This document shows, one piece after another, positions 46,731 to 56,242 of a DNA stretch of 64,000 nt. The DNA comes from Candidatus Saccharimonadota bacterium. Lineage in GTDB: Bacteria; Patescibacteriota; Saccharimonadia; Saccharimonadales; UBA4665. The notes beneath the pieces were generated by a model. That model was given only the letters and a program-made list of their open reading frames with translations, was not told the DNA's origin and did not search any database. The stretch lies in contig JAGXIT010000004.1 of NCBI GenBank assembly GCA_024635495.1, positions 186,001 to 250,000 on the forward strand. The letters run 5' to 3'. Both the position numbers and the translations under genes were made by a program. Every line of letters begins with the position of its first letter. Position 1 is the first letter of the stretch.

Positions 46731-48368
46731 TTAGCTGCGGGGCATGTGGTTATAGAGGTGTCCAAGGCTATATGAATTGCGTAAAAGTGAACGGACGTTT
46801 TCTTTTGTGGCGCTTACTTTGACGCCTGGGTTCATAATCTCATAGGGATCAAATATCTTTTTTAAGGCTTCGAAGATAGCTATGACTTCCGGGCTATACA
46901 ATGTGCTTAGATATGGTCCGCGCAATCGTCCATCGTTGTGCTGAGCTGAGATTGAGCCACCAAGCTTAGTGACAAGGCTGTAGTATTCATCCATGAGCTT
47001 GAATGCCTTTTGCCTATCGCCTATTTCGGACAAGTTCAAGAATGGGTATAGGTGTAAATTACCCTCGCCTATCGGGCCCCAGAGTGCAACCTCAAGTTGC
47101 AATGTTTTACAAAGTGCGTACGTAGCGGTAATGAGTTCGTAGAGTTTGTCTACAGGAACTATTGCATCTTCGATGAGTGGTAATGGTTTTACTTCTTTAT
47201 TACTATGTGACAACAATGTTGCCGTGGCGTGTCGAATCTTCCACAATTTACCTATTTCGTGTGGGTCTGACTCTTCTTTAGTCTCGACCGAATATTCTTC
47301 TAGTATTTTTCGAATGTGCTTCAGGGTCTTTTTGCGCTGCCTGTCTGCCGGATCGTCAACCTCTATTATAAGCGCAGCTCCTGGCATGGTTCCGGGCAGT
47401 ACTTCTTTCAACTGGTTTGGGTTGAGCTCTTGAACTTTTCGGAGTAGATTACCATCAACGAATTCGATAGCGCTTGGTCTTTGTGCCAAGTCACGTAATT
47501 TTTTACTAGCATCACAGGCTTTTTGCACCTCATCAAAGAAAGCAGCGAAAACTATTGTTTCGGGGTTGTAAGCTTCAGTTTCACTGGTGATTTCAGTGAC
47601 AATACCAAGTGTACCTTGCGAACCAACGAATAACGGAGTGAGGTCAAAGCTTCCGTCTTTCAGCTTGATGCCTGCTAGATTATATCCTGCAGTGTTGTAG
47701 GCTACGCTGGGATATCCCTTTTCGATAACTTCTTTATGTTCTTCTATGAGCTTGTCGACAGATCGATATATCTCACCCTCGAACGTAGTCAGGCCAAGTT
47801 TCTTATTGAACTCGCGCTTATGCAAGCGCTTGGTTTCGATAACTTCTCCGTTCGCCAGCACCACACGGAGTGATTTTACATAGTCACCCGTCACGCCGTA
47901 TTTAATAGATTTATGACCTGCGGCGTTATTTGCAACTGCTCCACCAATAGTGCTGTACTCGATACTTGCTGGGTAGGCCGGCAAAAACCGTTCGTGCGTG
48001 TGAAGCGTTTGCTGCGCACGTCCATAATTAAGGCCAGGTTCCATCGTAATGATGCCTGACTTAGAATCAAGCTCAACAATCCTATTCATATGAGCCGGAA
48101 ACGCCATGATGATGCCATTTCCTATCGCAGCACCTGTCATATCTGTGCCACTGCCACGGGCTGTGATCGGTATCATTCGACCACGCTCAGCGAGCTGCCA
48201 AGCAAAACGTGCAGTCTTGCGGACATCGTTTTCGTTCCGCGGATAGACCACGATACTTGGGGCTAGAGTAAATATACTGTTATCAGTCGCAAAGTGCCGA
48301 CGGGCATCAGCGCTCGTCATCACTTCACCCAGTAAATGTTCTTGTAGATAATGTGCGACTTTGCTCAT
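46731..48368 (-). CDS. FAD-binding oxidase, GlcD/D-lactate dehydrogenase-like (second copy)
   Basis: TARGSGTDMTGAAIGNG, VGSQGTLGIVTEITSE, WGPIGEGNLHLYPF, QHNDGRLRGPY. Confidence 0.88.
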   Translation of the reverse strand: MSKVAHYLQEHLLGEVMTSADARRHFATDNSIFTLAPSIVVYPRNENDVRKTARFAWQLAERGRMIPITARGSGTDMTGAAIGNGIIMAFPAHMNRIVELDSKSGIITMEPGLNYGRAQQTLHTHERFLPAYPASIEYSTIGGAVANNAAGHKSIKYGVTGDYVKSLRVVLANGEVIETKRLHKREFNKKLGLTTFEGEIYRSVDKLIEEHKEVIEKGYPSVAYNTAGYNLAGIKLKDGSFDLTPLFVGSQGTLGIVTEITSETEAYNPETIVFAAFFDEVQKACDASKKLRDLAQRPSAIEFVDGNLLRKVQELNPNQLKEVLPGTMPGAALIIEVDDPADRQRKKTLKHIRKILEEYSVETKEESDPHEIGKLWKIRHATATLLSHSNKEVKPLPLIEDAIVPVDKLYELITATYALCKTLQLEVALWGPIGEGNLHLYPFLNLSEIGDRQKAFKLMDEYYSLVTKLGGSISAQHNDGRLRGPYLSTLYSPEVIAIFEALKKIFDPYEIMNPGVKVSATKENVRSLLRNSYSLGHLYNHMPRS

Positions 48369-48446
48369 GCCTAATCTATTCCTCCAAGTAATGTTTAATC
48401 TGTCGTTATCATACCATAACCAGTTTACGCGTGTGTAGGCATAATT

Positions 48447-48567
48447 TTGGTGCGGACGAGAGGACTTGCATTGATAAGCTCGCTACCGCGCAAAAGCGCT
48501 GACTGCTCGGCCAAGCTTTGACTTCGAGCACAGCCACAGGTTATTCACGCCTCCGGTTCAAGTCTTC
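48447..48567. repeat. Orphan tRNA-Leu 3'-end fragment and inverted T-arm fragment enclosing ~85 bp
   Basis: TTGGTGCGGACGAGAGGACTTG (48447-48468) and CCGGTTCAAGTCTTC (48553-48567) without an intervening tRNA body. Confidence 0.6.
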
Positions 48568-48572
48568 TAACG

Positions 48573-48614
48573 ACAATACAACAAAACGACCATAAAGGTC
48601 GCTTGGTTGTATTG
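48573..48614 (-). terminator. Terminator after tRNA-Leu(CAG)
   Basis: Minus strand GCGACC-tttat-GGTCGTTTTGTTGT within a longer CAATACAAC/GTTGTATTG pairing. Confidence 0.65.
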
Positions 48615-48698
48615 GTGCGGATGAGAGGACTTGAACCTCCACAGAGTTGCCCCTACTAGTCTCTGAAACTAGCGCGTCTACCATTTCGCCACATCCGC
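48613..48698 (-). tRNA. tRNA-Leu (anticodon CAG), CCA encoded
   Basis: GCGGATGTGGCGAAATGGTAGACGCGCTAGTTTCAGAGACTAG...GGTTCAAGTCCTCTCATCCGCACCA. Confidence 0.95.
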
Positions 48699-48805
48699 AT
48701 AGTGTCTAAAGCTTAAACTAGACGTTAGTTTACTATCATTACCGACAAAAATAATAACCTAGTGTTGCCAGCCTATGGTAGCCGTTTTTAAGATTATAGG
48801 CAAGA

Positions 48806-50596
48806 TTACTTTGGTATTTTGCCGGTTTTGATTTGCCAGTTCTGGACTGAGTAATAACGGTCCGAATCACTATTTATTGAGTGTTCGACAAGCCCAACCA
48901 CTTTACCTCTAGTAATATAAATATCGTTAGGTTGGAACAATGCGATTGCTGGTACGTCTTTTTGCCATGCTTTTAAGAACGCTGCGTACTTTAACGTACG
49001 AGTCGTCGAGTCACTACGGGTTCTGCCCGACTCAAGAGCAGTATCGGCCTCTGCTGAATTGTATTCCGAGAAGTTCAAGCGATTAGCACTTCTGAGATCG
49101 GCTTCTGAGCTGTCCCAGTATACGAACACGTCAGGGTCGACTCCTATGGATATGGTGTGAAGGACCGCCGTATAGTCGTGTCGGTTTACGGTTGCTCTAA
49201 AGTCAGCAGAAATTTGCGGCACTAATTGCATTTCTACCCCAAGCTTCTTCCAAGCATCTTTCAGGTAGGTACCAACTGCCCGACCCTCTGGTGTATTTTC
49301 GATAATAAGCTGAAAGCGTAGGTCCTGCTTTTCTTTACTTCGTATCATACTACCTTCAGAGTATTTCCAGCCGGCCTTGTCGAGAATCGTTTTTGCGCTT
49401 TCGAGGTTATAAGACGCTTGATCAAATTTCTTGTCATAGCCTAATTGTCCTATAAGGAGTGGGCCTCGTGCGGGCGTCACCTGAAAATCAAAAATTTTTA
49501 AGATCTCTACTTGGCTAACGCTAAGTTGTAGTGCGCTTCGGACAGCCTTATCTTTCATGACACCTTCACTATTTTTGAAAAATACCATTGTTTCGGCGGT
49601 AAGTGGAAACCGATACACGTATGAGTCTGAGGTGTAATGTAGCTCTTCGGGAATTGTTTCTAGTCCTGCGATGGCAATAATGGCGCGCTTTTGATACGCA
49701 GATACAAGCTGCTCACGAGATTCATAGGTGTGCAATATAAAACTTGCGAGCTTTGGTGCTCCATCATGATACTTATCATAAGGTTTAAGCTGGATAAGAT
49801 CGGTAGCGATACCTGACGCGGTATCACTACCAAATTGCAATCCATCCCATTCGAATGGCCCGGTGCCAATTGGTGCGGTAGAATTAAATTTACTCGCTTG
49901 AATGTCTTCGGCCGGAATACCTGCTAGTTTGTGCTGCGGAACGATGCCAGTGGTAAGACTGTATGGAAATGACGTCAGTATGTTCGGAAGCGTAAAACGT
50001 ACGCTAAAATCATCTATTTTATCTATGCGGATTCCCTGCCAACTGTTGAAGAATGGCGACTGTACGTCAGGATTTTGGATTAATTTATAGGTGAAAACCA
50101 CATCATCGGCAGTAAATGGCTTACCGTCATGCCAACGTATATTTTGCTTGAGGTGAACTGTGTATTTTTTGGCACTTGCATCGACATCATAATTTGAAGC
50201 GAGGTCACTCACAAGTTTGTTTGAATCATCATACTTGAATAAGCCAGAAAAAATGAGATGCGATACGCTGGCGTCAACCTTGCTGGTCGCAAACAATGGA
50301 CTTGCGGTTGAATATGTACCTATTATCCCTTCATCATATACACCACCAGGAACAGGCCCTGAAGTCAAAAAGTACTGATTGAGATTTACGGTCTGAAAAA
50401 CAGTTAATATTGGCAGTAGAAGCACGAGAAAAACCCAACCGACAATGAATCGTTTCACCTGCCAGAGATGTATAAACCTATCGAAAAAGTTGTCGTTAAA
50501 TCTCTCGTCAGCATACGAGCGAGCTTCCTCGACTTGCTTGCGATGACGACGAAACAACCTGCGCATACGTAAACGGGTTCGTCGATCTACTATCAT
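48806..50596 (-). CDS. ABC transporter substrate-binding protein, peptide/nickel type (SBP family 5), membrane-anchored
   Basis: ASPLFATSKVDASVSHLIFSGLFKYD, KQNIRWHDGKPFTADDVVFTYKLI; N-terminal TM. Confidence 0.9.
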   Translation of the reverse strand: MIVDRRTRLRMRRLFRRHRKQVEEARSYADERFNDNFFDRFIHLWQVKRFIVGWVFLVLLLPILTVFQTVNLNQYFLTSGPVPGGVYDEGIIGTYSTASPLFATSKVDASVSHLIFSGLFKYDDSNKLVSDLASNYDVDASAKKYTVHLKQNIRWHDGKPFTADDVVFTYKLIQNPDVQSPFFNSWQGIRIDKIDDFSVRFTLPNILTSFPYSLTTGIVPQHKLAGIPAEDIQASKFNSTAPIGTGPFEWDGLQFGSDTASGIATDLIQLKPYDKYHDGAPKLASFILHTYESREQLVSAYQKRAIIAIAGLETIPEELHYTSDSYVYRFPLTAETMVFFKNSEGVMKDKAVRSALQLSVSQVEILKIFDFQVTPARGPLLIGQLGYDKKFDQASYNLESAKTILDKAGWKYSEGSMIRSKEKQDLRFQLIIENTPEGRAVGTYLKDAWKKLGVEMQLVPQISADFRATVNRHDYTAVLHTISIGVDPDVFVYWDSSEADLRSANRLNFSEYNSAEADTALESGRTRSDSTTRTLKYAAFLKAWQKDVPAIALFQPNDIYITRGKVVGLVEHSINSDSDRYYSVQNWQIKTGKIPK

Positions 50597-50615
50597 GTTT
50601 CGAAATTACTCCGTT

Positions 50616-50831
50616 CTAGACTATGATGACACTGAGCAAAAGCGAGAGTGTGAAGACAAGTCCTGTGACAACAGTCAATTGATAGATGGTTTTATCAGTA
50701 CCACGACGTTCCGTGTTGACTTCACCCGTACTACCAATGCCTGCACCTAAAGACGCGCCTCTTGTCTGCACTAATATCAGTAATGTCAGTAATAACACTG
50801 ATACGATTGAAACGTAGTTATATATACTCAT
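50616..50831 (-). CDS. secG: Preprotein translocase subunit SecG
   Basis: LLTLLILVQTRGASLGAGIGSTGEVNTERRGTDKTIYQLTVVTG. Confidence 0.88.
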   Translation of the reverse strand: MSIYNYVSIVSVLLLTLLILVQTRGASLGAGIGSTGEVNTERRGTDKTIYQLTVVTGLVFTLSLLLSVIIV

Positions 50832-51205
50832 CGTCTTTCTAGTATAGCGGTCATAAGATAATTTACCAAGCCAATGATCAAACCAGTTAGTACTGCAGCG
50901 CCAAAGCCATATATGTGCAATGGATCATACAGTAATGCAGCTAGGTAAACCGTTATGCCATTGATAATTATCATAAATAGACCAAGAGTGAGTACTAGTG
51001 CGGGCACACTAATAATGACGAGGATTGGTCGTATGACGGCATTTAGTACTGCCAGGATTGCTCCGGCAATAATAATCACACCCAACTGTTGCTGAAAGTC
51101 GATAGCACCATTTAGTAAGCCTGCTGCGATCCATAGGCCAAGGCTGCTCACTAACCAGCGAAGGAGTAGTGAATATAGGATTCCTTTTTGATGACCTGTG
51201 CTCAT
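50828..51205 (-). CDS. Phage holin family 4 / YvlD-like membrane protein
   Basis: GAILAVLNAVIRPILVIISVPALVLTLGLFMIIINGITVYLAALL. Confidence 0.85.
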   Translation of the reverse strand: MSTGHQKGILYSLLLRWLVSSLGLWIAAGLLNGAIDFQQQLGVIIIAGAILAVLNAVIRPILVIISVPALVLTLGLFMIIINGITVYLAALLYDPLHIYGFGAAVLTGLIIGLVNYLMTAILERR

Positions 51206-51211
51206 AGCTCT

Positions 51212-52459
51212 CTATAGTAAAACATATGCACTATGCGAGCAATTGTCACTTAAATTACTATTTCCTGAGGAGGTAATGAGAATATCATCTTCTATCCTGA
51301 CACCAATGCCCTCTTCTGGAATATATATACCCGGTTCGCAAGTCAACACCATGTTTTCTGCTAGGGGCGCATCGTAGTTACCAACGTCGTGAACGTCTAG
51401 GCCTAAGAAATGAGACGTGGCATGAGGATAATAGTGTCTAATCTGATAAATATCTTTGGTATTATCGATAAGTTTTAGGCGAACAAGAGCTTCACCCATA
51501 TACGCCACGACCGTTTCTTCATAGTCGCGCAACATGGCTCCCGGCTTCAATAGAGCAAGCGCACGTGTTTGCACGCCTGTTACTTCATCTATGACAGCCT
51601 GTTGGCGAGCGGATGGTTTGCTCATCGAGACTGTGCGAGTTATATCGGCAGCATAGTGCTCTACTTCGGCGCCAATATCAATAACCGTCAGATCATGAGG
51701 GTCAATTACTTGGCTGTTTTCGATATAGTGCAACGTGGTGGCCCTCGAACCGCTTGCTACTATCGGTTGATAAGCATGATTCGCTATACCAGTTGAGCGA
51801 AAATGATTCGTGAAGGCCGCTTCAACCCCAAATTCAGTACCGATGTGTTTGAGTGTTTTACTATCACGAAGTGCGTCAAAGGTAGTGGTAGTAATATCTA
51901 TCGCGTGTCGCATAGCGTCAAGCTCTTGGGGCTGTTTGATTACACGAAGGTCCGAGAGCGCCGTCGTAATATCTTCGATAACGATCGAAGGGTGACCACG
52001 CCTCAGAGAGGATACTATTCGTTGTGCTGCAGGATTTGTGTACATACCCTCATCGCTGAGATATTTCTTCTCAGGCGGTATGGTGTACACATGCGCGTGT
52101 AAAGCTGCTTGTTCTCCGGCGAGCTTTATACCTTCGGATAGTGAAATAATAGTGTCTATACCAGATATTTCTTGCAGCATTCTTGTGTCTAATGCCCCAT
52201 CAAATACAGCCTTTGTTTCACTAATATTTGGAACGAGTAGGTATTCAGTACCATTTGCTTCGATGAGTAGCCCAAGATCAGGGATTGAAAGCCCTGTGAG
52301 GTACCAGAAATTACTCTCTTGCTGGAACGGATAGCTAGCGTCAGCAGTTCTTTGCAAAAGCCCGTTTCCTACGCAAAGTATTGGGTAAGGGCGTGTGAGT
52401 GAGTCTCGTAACTTTTTTCTGTTCAGGGAGAAGAAGTCGCTTGTAAAATGTGATTTCAT
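51212..52459 (-). CDS. M24 Xaa-Pro aminopeptidase
   Basis: TVIDIGAEVEHYAADITRTVSMSKPSARQQ, HATSHFLGLDVHDVGNYDAPLAENMVLTCEPGIYIPEEGIGVRIEDDILIT. Confidence 0.95.
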   Translation of the reverse strand: MKSHFTSDFFSLNRKKLRDSLTRPYPILCVGNGLLQRTADASYPFQQESNFWYLTGLSIPDLGLLIEANGTEYLLVPNISETKAVFDGALDTRMLQEISGIDTIISLSEGIKLAGEQAALHAHVYTIPPEKKYLSDEGMYTNPAAQRIVSSLRRGHPSIVIEDITTALSDLRVIKQPQELDAMRHAIDITTTTFDALRDSKTLKHIGTEFGVEAAFTNHFRSTGIANHAYQPIVASGSRATTLHYIENSQVIDPHDLTVIDIGAEVEHYAADITRTVSMSKPSARQQAVIDEVTGVQTRALALLKPGAMLRDYEETVVAYMGEALVRLKLIDNTKDIYQIRHYYPHATSHFLGLDVHDVGNYDAPLAENMVLTCEPGIYIPEEGIGVRIEDDILITSSGNSNLSDNCSHSAYVLL

Positions 52460-52477
52460 AGTCGCGCTTAGAGTATA

Positions 52478-53734
52478 TCAGAGATGTGGAATTCGCGAAG
52501 CACGCCACCACAAGCTTGGGCCTAAGGCAGCTCTGTCAATAAGAAGCGTTGTACTTGTCCTAATTGCTCCGGCATCTATCTCGAGTGCTCCTAAGGTCAC
52601 TATATCTGTTCCTATAGTCTCATGGACGGTGTATCTTGTGGAAACTTGGCTCCCTCTCCATCTCAAAATATTGACTGCATATTTCGAGACGATTTGGGTG
52701 GTGCTGCCCCATTCAGTCACAACCTTACCAAGCACGTCTCCCTTTTCGATCAATTGAATTGACTCAAAGTTCTGAGCAATACTTTTTACTAATGCCTCGC
52801 TACTGGTAATGGCATCAAGCAAGCTAGCTTGCCTCATGACCGCGCCGCTAATCTCAATCGTCTTACCGGCGACACGTATATCTGCCGTAAATGCCAAGGC
52901 ACCTTGATTGCCATCATTGTTCCCTGTTTTTAAGCCGTTTATGCCACCTACGCCCAGGGCACGATTATAATTGTAAACAAGTCCAACATTCGGCAATTCT
53001 ACGCTTTTTTTGGCAGCAATCTCCATAATGACCGGTTCTTGTCGGGCTATTTCTGCAAGCTCAGAGATGTCTTCAGCCGTACTGGTCGTAGAAACATCGA
53101 GCCCGGATGCGTCGCTACCGACATGAGTCTTAACCAGCTCGTTCCTCAATACAAAGTCATTGGCGTACGAAGCATAGGCATCAAGACTACCAAACGACCA
53201 AATTGCGAGGGAGTCTGCAATGTTATTCGCAGATGGGATTAACATAGCTTCGAGCGCTTCATATTCAGTCATCTGGCTACCTTCGTACACTGGAATATTT
53301 GAGCCGTTTTGCTCTAGCTGATATTTATATAGTGCGGCATCTCCTCTGCTAAATGTGATGGTTGGGCCCTGTTCGCCAAGCTCGAGCGGATGTTTTTCGA
53401 GCACACAAAGTGCAGTGATGACTTTAGCTATGCTTGCTGTTGCCACTGGTGTATTCGGACCGTTTGTACCGAGCAGCCCGTATCCTGTGGCTCGAATAGC
53501 AGCTTGACCCGTTGTCGGCCAGGCTAGATTAACTCTCTCGGCTTGTCTTGCGAGCTTGGCTGTGTCTAGCGTCAAGGCTGCCGAAGGTAAGGGTCTCAGG
53601 GCATTTATGAACAATAACGAGATAAACAAGCCCGCCACTAGTGCCGTAGAGATACGTAAAGTTCGATTACGTTTACGGACTCGAAGCTGCCGCTTTCTTT
53701 TTTCATATACTTTATCTGTGCGTATGAGTCTCAT
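52478..53734 (-). CDS. D-alanyl-D-alanine carboxypeptidase, S11 family
   Basis: ASIAKVITALCVLE (SxxK), PSANNIADSLA (SxN), NGLKTGNNDGNQGALAFTA (KTG). Confidence 0.9.
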   Translation of the reverse strand: MRLIRTDKVYEKRKRQLRVRKRNRTLRISTALVAGLFISLLFINALRPLPSAALTLDTAKLARQAERVNLAWPTTGQAAIRATGYGLLGTNGPNTPVATASIAKVITALCVLEKHPLELGEQGPTITFSRGDAALYKYQLEQNGSNIPVYEGSQMTEYEALEAMLIPSANNIADSLAIWSFGSLDAYASYANDFVLRNELVKTHVGSDASGLDVSTTSTAEDISELAEIARQEPVIMEIAAKKSVELPNVGLVYNYNRALGVGGINGLKTGNNDGNQGALAFTADIRVAGKTIEISGAVMRQASLLDAITSSEALVKSIAQNFESIQLIEKGDVLGKVVTEWGSTTQIVSKYAVNILRWRGSQVSTRYTVHETIGTDIVTLGALEIDAGAIRTSTTLLIDRAALGPSLWWRASRIPHL

Positions 53735-53819
53735 GTATAAATAATAATAGCATTACCTATACTTTGTTTTAGGTGCTTACGGTATACTAGTAGGGTAGAC
53801 ATATAAGCAAGGAGGAATC

Positions 53820-54386
53820 ATGATATTCGCAATAATTATTGTTGTATTCATACTAATCGCCGTATTGGTCGGTATATACAACGGACTCGTACGTACAAAC
53901 ATTCGCACCGAAGAAGCATGGAGTGATATAACAGTACAACTTAAGCGCCGTGCAGATTTGATTCCAAACCTTGTCAGCGCCGTCAAGGGGTACGCAAAGC
54001 ATGAGAGTAGCGTATTTGATGCTGTTACCAAAGCTCGTTCAGAGACAATCAACGCTACAAATAATGGCCCAGAAGCGACTGCTAAGGCTGAGGGCGGCTT
54101 CCAGCAAGCCCTAAAGAGCTTGTTCGCAGTAGCAGAAGCTTACCCAGATCTTAAAGCTTCTACAAACTTTCAGCAGCTACAAACAGAGCTCACCGACACC
54201 GAGGATAAAATCCAAGCTTCTCGCCGTTTCTACAACACGTCTGTCCGTGACTTCAATACAAAGCGCAAAGTCTTCCCGTCAAATATTTTTGCAAACATGC
54301 TTGGGTTTAAAGTAGACAAAGAGTTCTTCGATGTCGACGAAGCCGAAGCATCCAAGATACAAAACCCAACAGAAGTATCGTTCTAG
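53820..54386 (+). CDS. lemA: LemA family protein
   Basis: EAWSDITVQLKRRADLIPNLVSAVKGYAKHE, ASRRFYNTSVRDFNTKRKVFPSNIFA. Confidence 0.96.
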   Translation: MIFAIIIVVFILIAVLVGIYNGLVRTNIRTEEAWSDITVQLKRRADLIPNLVSAVKGYAKHESSVFDAVTKARSETINATNNGPEATAKAEGGFQQALKSLFAVAEAYPDLKASTNFQQLQTELTDTEDKIQASRRFYNTSVRDFNTKRKVFPSNIFANMLGFKVDKEFFDVDEAEASKIQNPTEVSF

Positions 54387-54423
54387 TTTAAAACTACTAT
54401 TAAACGAGTAATTTGTCTTTGAT

Positions 54424-55296
54424 ATGTATAGTGAAATAGCAAGCAATAAGCGTAAAACCATCTTTATTTTGATTGGTTTTGTCATATTTGTCGGTTTATT
54501 GGGTTATCTAATCGGCCTCATGTACGACAGCCCTTCACTGGCAATCGCTGGATTAGTATTTGGGGTGTCATATGCGCTCATTACGTATTTTAGCGGTATG
54601 AAGATGAGCCTGTCGGTCAACGGCGCAAAAGAGATACAAAAATCTGACAATCCTAGGTTGTGGCGTGTGGTCGAGAATCTCTCGATAACAGAAGGCATGC
54701 CTATGCCACGCGTATTCATCATGGATGACCCTGCCCCGAATGCCTTCGCAACTGGTAGAGACCCCTATCACGCAGCAGTTTGTACTACTACTGGATTGCT
54801 CTCTATCATGAACGATGCAGAGCTTGAGGGCGTAATGGCTCACGAGCTCGGACATGTCAAAAATTACGATGTACGTGTCAGTATGATTGCGTTCGCTTTG
54901 AGTGCTGCGATAGCTATATTGGCTGACTTCATATTGCGTATGACCTTATTCCGCGACAGAGACAGCAATACTAGCCCAGTCGTATTGCTCATAGGTGTTG
55001 CTGCAGCGATAGTTACTCCTCTGATAGCAGTGATGATTCGTATGTCTATTTCACGCAAACGAGAATATCTCGCCGATGCCACCGGCGCAATGACCACAAG
55101 ATACCCCGAAGGACTTGCAAATGCTCTCGAGAAGATTTCAAGTCATGGCAGTGCGACACGCAAGCAGAATACTTCAACCGCGCATTTATTCTTCGCCAAC
55201 CCTCTCAAGAAATCAGCTATCAGTAGTATGTTCGCCTCTCATCCGCCTATCGATGACCGGATAGCTAGATTACGAGAGATGAACACTCATGTCTAA
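54424..55296 (+). CDS. htpX: M48 metalloprotease HtpX
   Basis: GVMAHELGHVKNYDVR, PAPNAFATGRDP, REYLADATGA. Confidence 0.96.
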   Translation: MYSEIASNKRKTIFILIGFVIFVGLLGYLIGLMYDSPSLAIAGLVFGVSYALITYFSGMKMSLSVNGAKEIQKSDNPRLWRVVENLSITEGMPMPRVFIMDDPAPNAFATGRDPYHAAVCTTTGLLSIMNDAELEGVMAHELGHVKNYDVRVSMIAFALSAAIAILADFILRMTLFRDRDSNTSPVVLLIGVAAAIVTPLIAVMIRMSISRKREYLADATGAMTTRYPEGLANALEKISSHGSATRKQNTSTAHLFFANPLKKSAISSMFASHPPIDDRIARLREMNTHV

Positions 55297-56242
55297 AAAA
55301 CATTCAGGACCCAAAACAAAAACCTCAAAAAGCCCTAGACGACTCGCTGCACCTAAACGTGTACTGTGGCGCCCGAAGACTTGGCGCCGCAAACCTGTAA
55401 TACAATATCCCAAGCTACCCAAAGCCAGGCTGATACTCGTTGAGGCGTACCGAAATCTTATGCCCATGCGGTATGTCATGCTCGGTATAACTAGCATCTA
55501 TGGAATCGGTGTATTGCTATTTGTACGAGCGCTGTCGGCAGTGGTAGATATTCAATCATTAAGAAGCGCAGTAAATGACATCACAACCAATGCTTTTGAG
55601 TCAAAGATAGTAGAGCTTGGCGTCCTCTTCAACTCAAGCAGCTCATCTGCCAGCAGTAGTGGCACTCTATTTCAGATCATACTATTCATCATCTGTAGCC
55701 TTGCTCTTATCTGGGCGCTCCGAACTTCTATAGCGAAACACAAAGTCACAACCAAAGCCTCATTCTATGACGGCATGCAGCAGCTGATACCTTTTAGCCT
55801 TGTCTTGCTTATCGTGAGCCTGCAGATGCTGCCACTTATTATTAGTTCGTACCTATACTCGACACTTATTTATAATGGTATTGCCGTGACTGGTTCTGAG
55901 CAATTTATCGCGTTCTTGCTGATATCCATGATTGCTCTCTGGTCTCTTCGTATGCTAACTGGCGGTGTATTTGCGCTCTATATCTCAACCTTACCAGCAA
56001 TGACACCTATTATGGCACTTAGGAGCGCACGCGAGCTTGTACACGGACGAAGACTACTCATCTGGCGTAAGTTTATCTATATTATCTTCGTCATACTATT
56101 TGGTACAACCTTGCTTGTATTGCCGTTCTTATTTGCCTGGCCTTCGGCGTCCGTATGGGTATTCTACGTGGCATCAATTTTCTGGCTACCACTCGCCCAT
56201 GCATATTTGTATAGTCTTTATCGGGACATGCTCAAAAAATGA
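55289..56242 (+). CDS. Hypothetical multi-TM membrane protein
   Basis: Basic N-terminus, ~6 hydrophobic segments, overlaps htpX and ligA. Confidence 0.7.
   Translation: MSKKHSGPKTKTSKSPRRLAAPKRVLWRPKTWRRKPVIQYPKLPKARLILVEAYRNLMPMRYVMLGITSIYGIGVLLFVRALSAVVDIQSLRSAVNDITTNAFESKIVELGVLFNSSSSSASSSGTLFQIILFIICSLALIWALRTSIAKHKVTTKASFYDGMQQLIPFSLVLLIVSLQMLPLIISSYLYSTLIYNGIAVTGSEQFIAFLLISMIALWSLRMLTGGVFALYISTLPAMTPIMALRSARELVHGRRLLIWRKFIYIIFVILFGTTLLVLPFLFAWPSASVWVFYVASIFWLPLAHAYLYSLYRDMLKK

Noticed and set aside
50828-51205. 'Phage holin' gene as a prophage sign
   Set aside because: The YvlD/holin-4 family is a common chromosomal membrane protein; no phage neighbours
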